Shown in pieces: positions 31,950-35,074 of a stretch of 35,074 nucleotides of DNA. The position numbers and the translations under genes were made by a program. Origin of the DNA: Wenzhouxiangella sp. (lineage in GTDB: Bacteria > Pseudomonadota > Gammaproteobacteria > Xanthomonadales > Wenzhouxiangellaceae); contig SLKT01000162.1 of the NCBI GenBank assembly GCA_007134485.1, positions 1 through 35,074 on the forward strand. The letters run 5' to 3'. The notes beneath the pieces were generated by a model that was not told the origin of the DNA, did no database searches, and saw nothing but the letters and a program-made list of their open reading frames with translations. Numbering within the stretch: position 1 is the first letter of the stretch; the number at the start of each line of letters is the position of its first letter.

Positions 31950-33698
31950 ATGCGCGTATTTCTCGTGATCGCCGGATTGAGTACCGCGATGTGGGCCGGT
32001 GCAGCCGATCCCGACGAAATCCAGTCGCGGCTCGATGAAATTGCCAGGATCAATGTCACGCAAGCCTGGGAACAATCCCAGGCGATGGCTGAACAACTCG
32101 CCGCCGAAATGGAAGGCGCCTCCGCCGAACAGCGGGCGCAGCTGGATTTGCTGTTCGCCAGAAACCTGGCCCTGGCTGGAAGGTATGCGGACGCCCTGGA
32201 GCTCCTTGACCCTATTCTCGATGCCGATTTGCCGAGCGAGCAACGCCTGCGCGCCTATGAAATGGCGGCCAATTATGCATTGAACAAATTGGACTACGAA
32301 CAGGCATTCACCCTGCTGCGCGACAGCATCACATTGTTGCCGGAAATCGATCGCCCGGCCCCCCAGGCTCGGTTACTGGGCTTGGCCGCCTATTTTCATA
32401 GCGAGGTCGGCGAACAGGAAATGGCGATCGACTATGCGGGTCAGGCTTTGGAATTGGCGCATGACAGTCAGGATGCGCGCGAACAGTGCATAGCCCTGCA
32501 TCGGCTGGCGCTGGCCCAGTTTCGGCTCGAGCGCTTCGCAACTGCCGAAGCAACCCATCGCCTGCAGATAGAGCACTGCGAAGCAGCCGGTGATCCCGTG
32601 CTGTCGGCAGCTGCAAAGAACGGTATTGGCAATGCTTTGCTGCGGCAGGGGCGGATCGATGAAGCCTTGCCATGGATTCGATCCGGATTGCAAAGAAACG
32701 AAGAACATGGATTTCGGGATGGCGTATTGGCCTCAAGACGTTTTTTGGCGCGCGGGCTCAAGGAAATGGGCGAGATCGATCAGGCTGAACAGATACTCAC
32801 GGAACTCATTGCAGCGCTTGAACGCGAGCAATACTGGAGTAATTTGCATGAATGCCTGGTGTTGTTGACGAACATCGCCGATGCGCGCGGTAATCCGGCT
32901 CAGGCGCTGGCCTTTTATCGCGAGGCCGAAGCGGCGCGCTCGAAACATCTGGAGCGCGAGCGAGCCATGCGTCTGGCGTATCTGCGCGTCGAGTTCGATA
33001 CGCGGATCAAGGAACAGGAACTCGCGCTGTTGCGCGAACAGAATCGGGTAATGCAACTGGAAGAGGACGCACGCAGCCAGCAGTCGCTGCTTTACATGGG
33101 CGGTACCGTGAGCCTGGGCATCATCGGCTTGCTACTGTTGCTGCTGCTGTTTCGCACCCAGTCCGAGAGGCGCCGGTTCAGAAAACTGTCGGAATACGAT
33201 GGCCTGACCGGCCTGTACAACCACACCCAGTTTTTCGCCAAGGCCAACGCCGCCTTTGATGAGAGTCGCGAACGCGGCTGCCCATTCACCCTGATCATCG
33301 CCGATATCGACTACTTCAAGAATATCAACGACCATCATGACCATCTGTTTGGTGACCAGGTACTGCGAATCGTGAGCGCCCGATTGCTCGAGGTATTCGG
33401 GAAGGCTGGGGTCGTCGGCCGCATCGGTGGCGAGGAATTCGGGATCGCTCTGCCCGGCAAAACCTGCGACGAGGCCTGTGATCAGATCGAGCTATTCAGG
33501 CGTATCGCCTCGGTGGTGCGGGCAGATGACAATGCGGCAGAGGTGACGCTGAGTTTCGGTGTGGCCCAGATGGATGACCGGGACGCGGGCGATCCCAGCC
33601 TGGAAAAGCTTCGGCGACGAGCCGATCATGCGCTCTACGGTGCGAAGGCCACGGGACGCAACCGGGTTGTCGTGGCATCGGAAAGCCATGTTGAATAA
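31950..33698 (+). CDS. TPR-sensor diguanylate cyclase (GGDEF)
   Basis: 582 residues from ATG 31950. A signal peptide (about residues 1-19) is followed by a helical TPR-like periplasmic region (about 20-340, e.g. RYADALELLDPILDADLPSE and ARGNPAQALAFYREAEAARS). A coiled coil (about 340-375) and one transmembrane helix (about 380-402, LGIIGLLLLLLLF) come next. The cytoplasmic GGDEF domain (about 412-575) has YDGLTGLYNHTQFF, ADIDYFKNINDHHDHLFGDQ and the active-site GGEEF in VGRIGGEEFG; no RxxD inhibitory site is visible. It should make c-di-GMP in response to a periplasmic signal. It lies between the borosin precursor and methyltransferase genes with gaps of 27 and 17 bases. Confidence 0.92.
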   Translation: MRVFLVIAGLSTAMWAGAADPDEIQSRLDEIARINVTQAWEQSQAMAEQLAAEMEGASAEQRAQLDLLFARNLALAGRYADALELLDPILDADLPSEQRLRAYEMAANYALNKLDYEQAFTLLRDSITLLPEIDRPAPQARLLGLAAYFHSEVGEQEMAIDYAGQALELAHDSQDAREQCIALHRLALAQFRLERFATAEATHRLQIEHCEAAGDPVLSAAAKNGIGNALLRQGRIDEALPWIRSGLQRNEEHGFRDGVLASRRFLARGLKEMGEIDQAEQILTELIAALEREQYWSNLHECLVLLTNIADARGNPAQALAFYREAEAARSKHLERERAMRLAYLRVEFDTRIKEQELALLREQNRVMQLEEDARSQQSLLYMGGTVSLGIIGLLLLLLLFRTQSERRRFRKLSEYDGLTGLYNHTQFFAKANAAFDESRERGCPFTLIIADIDYFKNINDHHDHLFGDQVLRIVSARLLEVFGKAGVVGRIGGEEFGIALPGKTCDEACDQIELFRRIASVVRADDNAAEVTLSFGVAQMDDRDAGDPSLEKLRRRADHALYGAKATGRNRVVVASESHVE

Positions 33699-33715
33699 CC
33701 CGTGGAGGCAGGATA

Positions 33716-34519
33716 ATGACCGGCGCCGAATCCGGTAGCGCATCAAAAAAGGGAGAACTGGTGCTGGTCGGCACCGGCATTCAGTACGGTCGCCATATCA
33801 CCCAGCGCGCGATTTCCGAGATCGAGTATGCCGACGTGGTGTTCTGCTTGGCGGATGGCCTTGCCATGTCGCTGGTCGCCAAATTGCGCCCGGACATGAT
33901 CAGCCTGGCCGGCTTTTATGGCGACGGAAAGGACCGCCGCCAGACCTACCGGGAGATGGATGAGGCGATCATGACCGAAGTGCGTGCCGGACACAAGGTC
34001 TGTGCAGTGTTTTACGGTCACCCTGGCGTATTCGCCGACGTGCCGCACGTCACCATGGGCAAGGCGCGCGCCGAAGGCCACCAGGCACGCATGGAGCCGG
34101 GCATTTCGGCCGAGGCCTGTCTTTACGCTGATCTCGGCATCGACCCGGGCAAGCGCGGCGTGCATTCGTTCGAAGCGACCCATTTTCTGATTTACGACCG
34201 CCGGATCGATCCATGCGGCTTGCTGATTCTGTGGCAAGTCGCTCTGTGCGGCGATTTGAGTTGTACACGTTTCGATGCCGTGCCCGAGCGACTTGCGCTG
34301 CTGGTCGAAAAGCTCAAGCGCTGGTACGCGCCCGAAACCGAAGTGATCTTGTACGAGGCTTGCCAGTTGCCGATCGGAACCTTCCGTGCCGACCGCATGC
34401 GCCTGGACGAGTTGCCCACCGCCAGCTACCAGGAATACACCACCCTGGTCATCCCCCCGGCCCGCGAGCTGGCCGAGGACTCGGGAATCCTGAATGCAGT
34501 TCGGGAATTGAACGCCTGA
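33716..34519 (+). CDS. Borosin-type peptide backbone alpha-N-methyltransferase (SonM-like)
   Basis: 267 residues from ATG 33716, with GGAGG upstream. It has the tetrapyrrole-methylase fold of split-borosin enzymes: GELVLVGTGIQYGRHITQRA, then a motor region GFYGDGKDRRQTYREM with Arg74 and Tyr78 four residues apart, as for Arg72/Tyr76 of the fungal borosin enzyme OphMA. Tyr100 in VFYGHPGVF matches OphMA Tyr98. The SAM-site segment EPGISAEACLYADLGIDP is clear. The enzyme should N-methylate backbone amides in the core of the 70-aa precursor encoded at 31710. There is no fused core peptide, so this is a split system. The final codon and stop lie in a copy of TonB-receptor 3' DNA. Confidence 0.9.
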   Translation: MTGAESGSASKKGELVLVGTGIQYGRHITQRAISEIEYADVVFCLADGLAMSLVAKLRPDMISLAGFYGDGKDRRQTYREMDEAIMTEVRAGHKVCAVFYGHPGVFADVPHVTMGKARAEGHQARMEPGISAEACLYADLGIDPGKRGVHSFEATHFLIYDRRIDPCGLLILWQVALCGDLSCTRFDAVPERLALLVEKLKRWYAPETEVILYEACQLPIGTFRADRMRLDELPTASYQEYTTLVIPPARELAEDSGILNAVRELNA

Positions 34520-34551
34520 ACGGACGATTTGTTTAGAACTGCGCTTCTAAA
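34514..34551. repeat. Direct repeat, right copy
   Basis: Repeats 31522-31543 (22 bases identical) and 31554-31569 (16 bases identical), lacking the 10 bases between them. It contains the stop codon of the methyltransferase gene. Weaker similarity continues to about 34590. Confidence 0.85.
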
Positions 34552-34576
34552 TTCGGAATCGGGATCGATCCCAAAT

Positions 34577-34945
34577 TCAATCGTTTGCGGCAATCGCAGC
34601 CCGCAATCGCACCGATTGCCGATCGCCGGCCAGGTCGATTCCGTCACCCCGCCATTCGATACCCAGCTGATCCATGGCCCATTCCAGATCTGGCTCGGCG
34701 GGCGCATCGATCATGCGCTCATGCTCGTCTCGCCAGATTCGGGTTCCACCCAGCCGGTCCAGCCGCTCAATCAGTTGCCTGGCATTCCAGGAGCGGTTCA
34801 TGTCGCGACAGCATCGGCCAAACGCCGCCAGCGTGGAATCGACCGACTGTTCACCATCCGAAGCCTCACACAAACGCATATCGACCCGCAGAAAGTAGGA
34901 CGCACCGGTCCAGTGAATACGGCGAAAGGCTTGCTCACGCCACAT
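34577..34945 (-). CDS. Hypothetical protein, possibly 5'-truncated
   Basis: 122 residues from ATG 34945. The codon usage looks genuine, with a GC-rich third position and regular amino-acid composition. Segments such as RDMNRSWNARQLIERLDRLG and RIWRDEHERMIDAPAEP do not match a family I know. There is no signal peptide. The palindromic element begins only 10 bases upstream of the ATG, and the frame remains open into it, so the original start may have been lost to the insertion. The gene is convergent with the borosin operon. An open frame on the opposite strand is judged a shadow. Confidence 0.5.
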   Translation of the reverse strand: MWREQAFRRIHWTGASYFLRVDMRLCEASDGEQSVDSTLAAFGRCCRDMNRSWNARQLIERLDRLGGTRIWRDEHERMIDAPAEPDLEWAMDQLGIEWRGDGIDLAGDRQSVRLRAAIAAND

Positions 34946-34954
34946 TCTCGGGCT

Positions 34955-35074
34955 ATTAACCCGGCAGGTATGTAGATCGCATTCAGCCGCAGTGTGGCTT
35001 TCGGCAGCAAGGCAGCGAAACGCCGCTGTAGCACTCCTACAGCAAGTTTCGATAACGCAGTCTGCCGAAAGCCA
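34955..35074. mobile_element. Palindromic miniature element, second copy, cut by the window end
   Basis: It begins with the same terminal sequence as the element at 24398 (ATTAACCCGGC, 34955 onwards). The 22-base arm at 34986-35007, the GCTGTAG/CTACAGC hairpin, and the start of the returning arm (35062-35074) follow. Here the terminal repeat joins the 22-base arm directly, without the extra hairpin unit present in the first copy. Confidence 0.85.

Noticed and set aside
34529-34975. 148-codon plus-strand open frame at the window end
   Set aside because: Begins in the direct repeat and ends in the palindromic element; the minus-strand frame over the same DNA looks more like a real gene.

Overview
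The window reads as chromosomal DNA of a GC-rich gammaproteobacterium. Support comes from E. coli-type housekeeping neighbours (PpnN, Rnk), a tRNA-Pro with genome-encoded CCA, a TonB-dependent receptor, and the general gene style. A Wenzhouxiangella/Lysobacterales-like host is my guess only. No phage or plasmid backbone is visible.

Layout. 1-4.9 kb: nucleotide metabolism (PpnN nucleosidase, tRNA-Pro with its own promoter and terminator, Rnk, a rifampin-phosphotransferase-like PEP-utilizing enzyme). 4.9-6.3 kb: two uncharacterised genes, one encoding a poly-Gly tail ending in Cys. 6.4-9.0 kb: a regulatory block made of a soluble GAF histidine kinase, an ECF sigma factor and a FixJ-type response regulator. 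9.0-14.6 kb: a stress/metal/thiol block. It holds a RiPP cassette of the MNIO (DUF692) type (secreted precursor with eight EGxCG motifs, MNIO enzyme, DoxX protein), then an AhpD-like protein, a secreted cupredoxin-like protein divergent from an AraC regulator, and a CcdA/thioredoxin pair. 14.7-19.0 kb: a tightly coupled operon (20-codon mini-ORF, DinB, PlsC-like acyltransferase, hemolysin-type GNAT acyltransferase, NTF2-like/DUF3179 protein) followed by a DoxX-like membrane gene. 19.3-22.5 kb: a Gtr-type glycosylation set (GtrB, GtrA, GT-C). 22.4-24.0 kb: an EamA transporter and a second AhpD-like gene.

24.0-28.2 kb is an unstable accessory segment. A piece carrying the 5' end of the AhpD-like gene plus a divergent DUF547 gene is present twice. 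The first DUF547 copy is broken by a 282-bp palindromic miniature element and then truncated by an IS91-like remnant that itself contains a 58-bp tandem repeat. A secreted beta-helix protein and a chimeric AhpD/CorC pseudogene lie between the two copies. The second DUF547 copy is intact and overlaps a TonB-dependent receptor gene.

31.6-34.5 kb holds the most interesting system: a split-borosin-like RiPP operon. A 70-aa precursor resembling SonA-type peptides is followed by a periplasmic-TPR/transmembrane/GGDEF diguanylate cyclase and then by a SonM/OphMA-type peptide-backbone N-methyltransferase with the catalytic Arg and Tyr residues kept. The cassette is bracketed by a direct repeat of the 3' end of the TonB receptor gene, which also supplies the methyltransferase stop codon; this suggests insertion or recombination. 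A second, truncated copy of the miniature palindromic element closes the window.

The window thus carries two unrelated RiPP pathways (MNIO and borosin), each with a non-standard gene complement. All functional statements are from reading motifs by eye; no database search was run.
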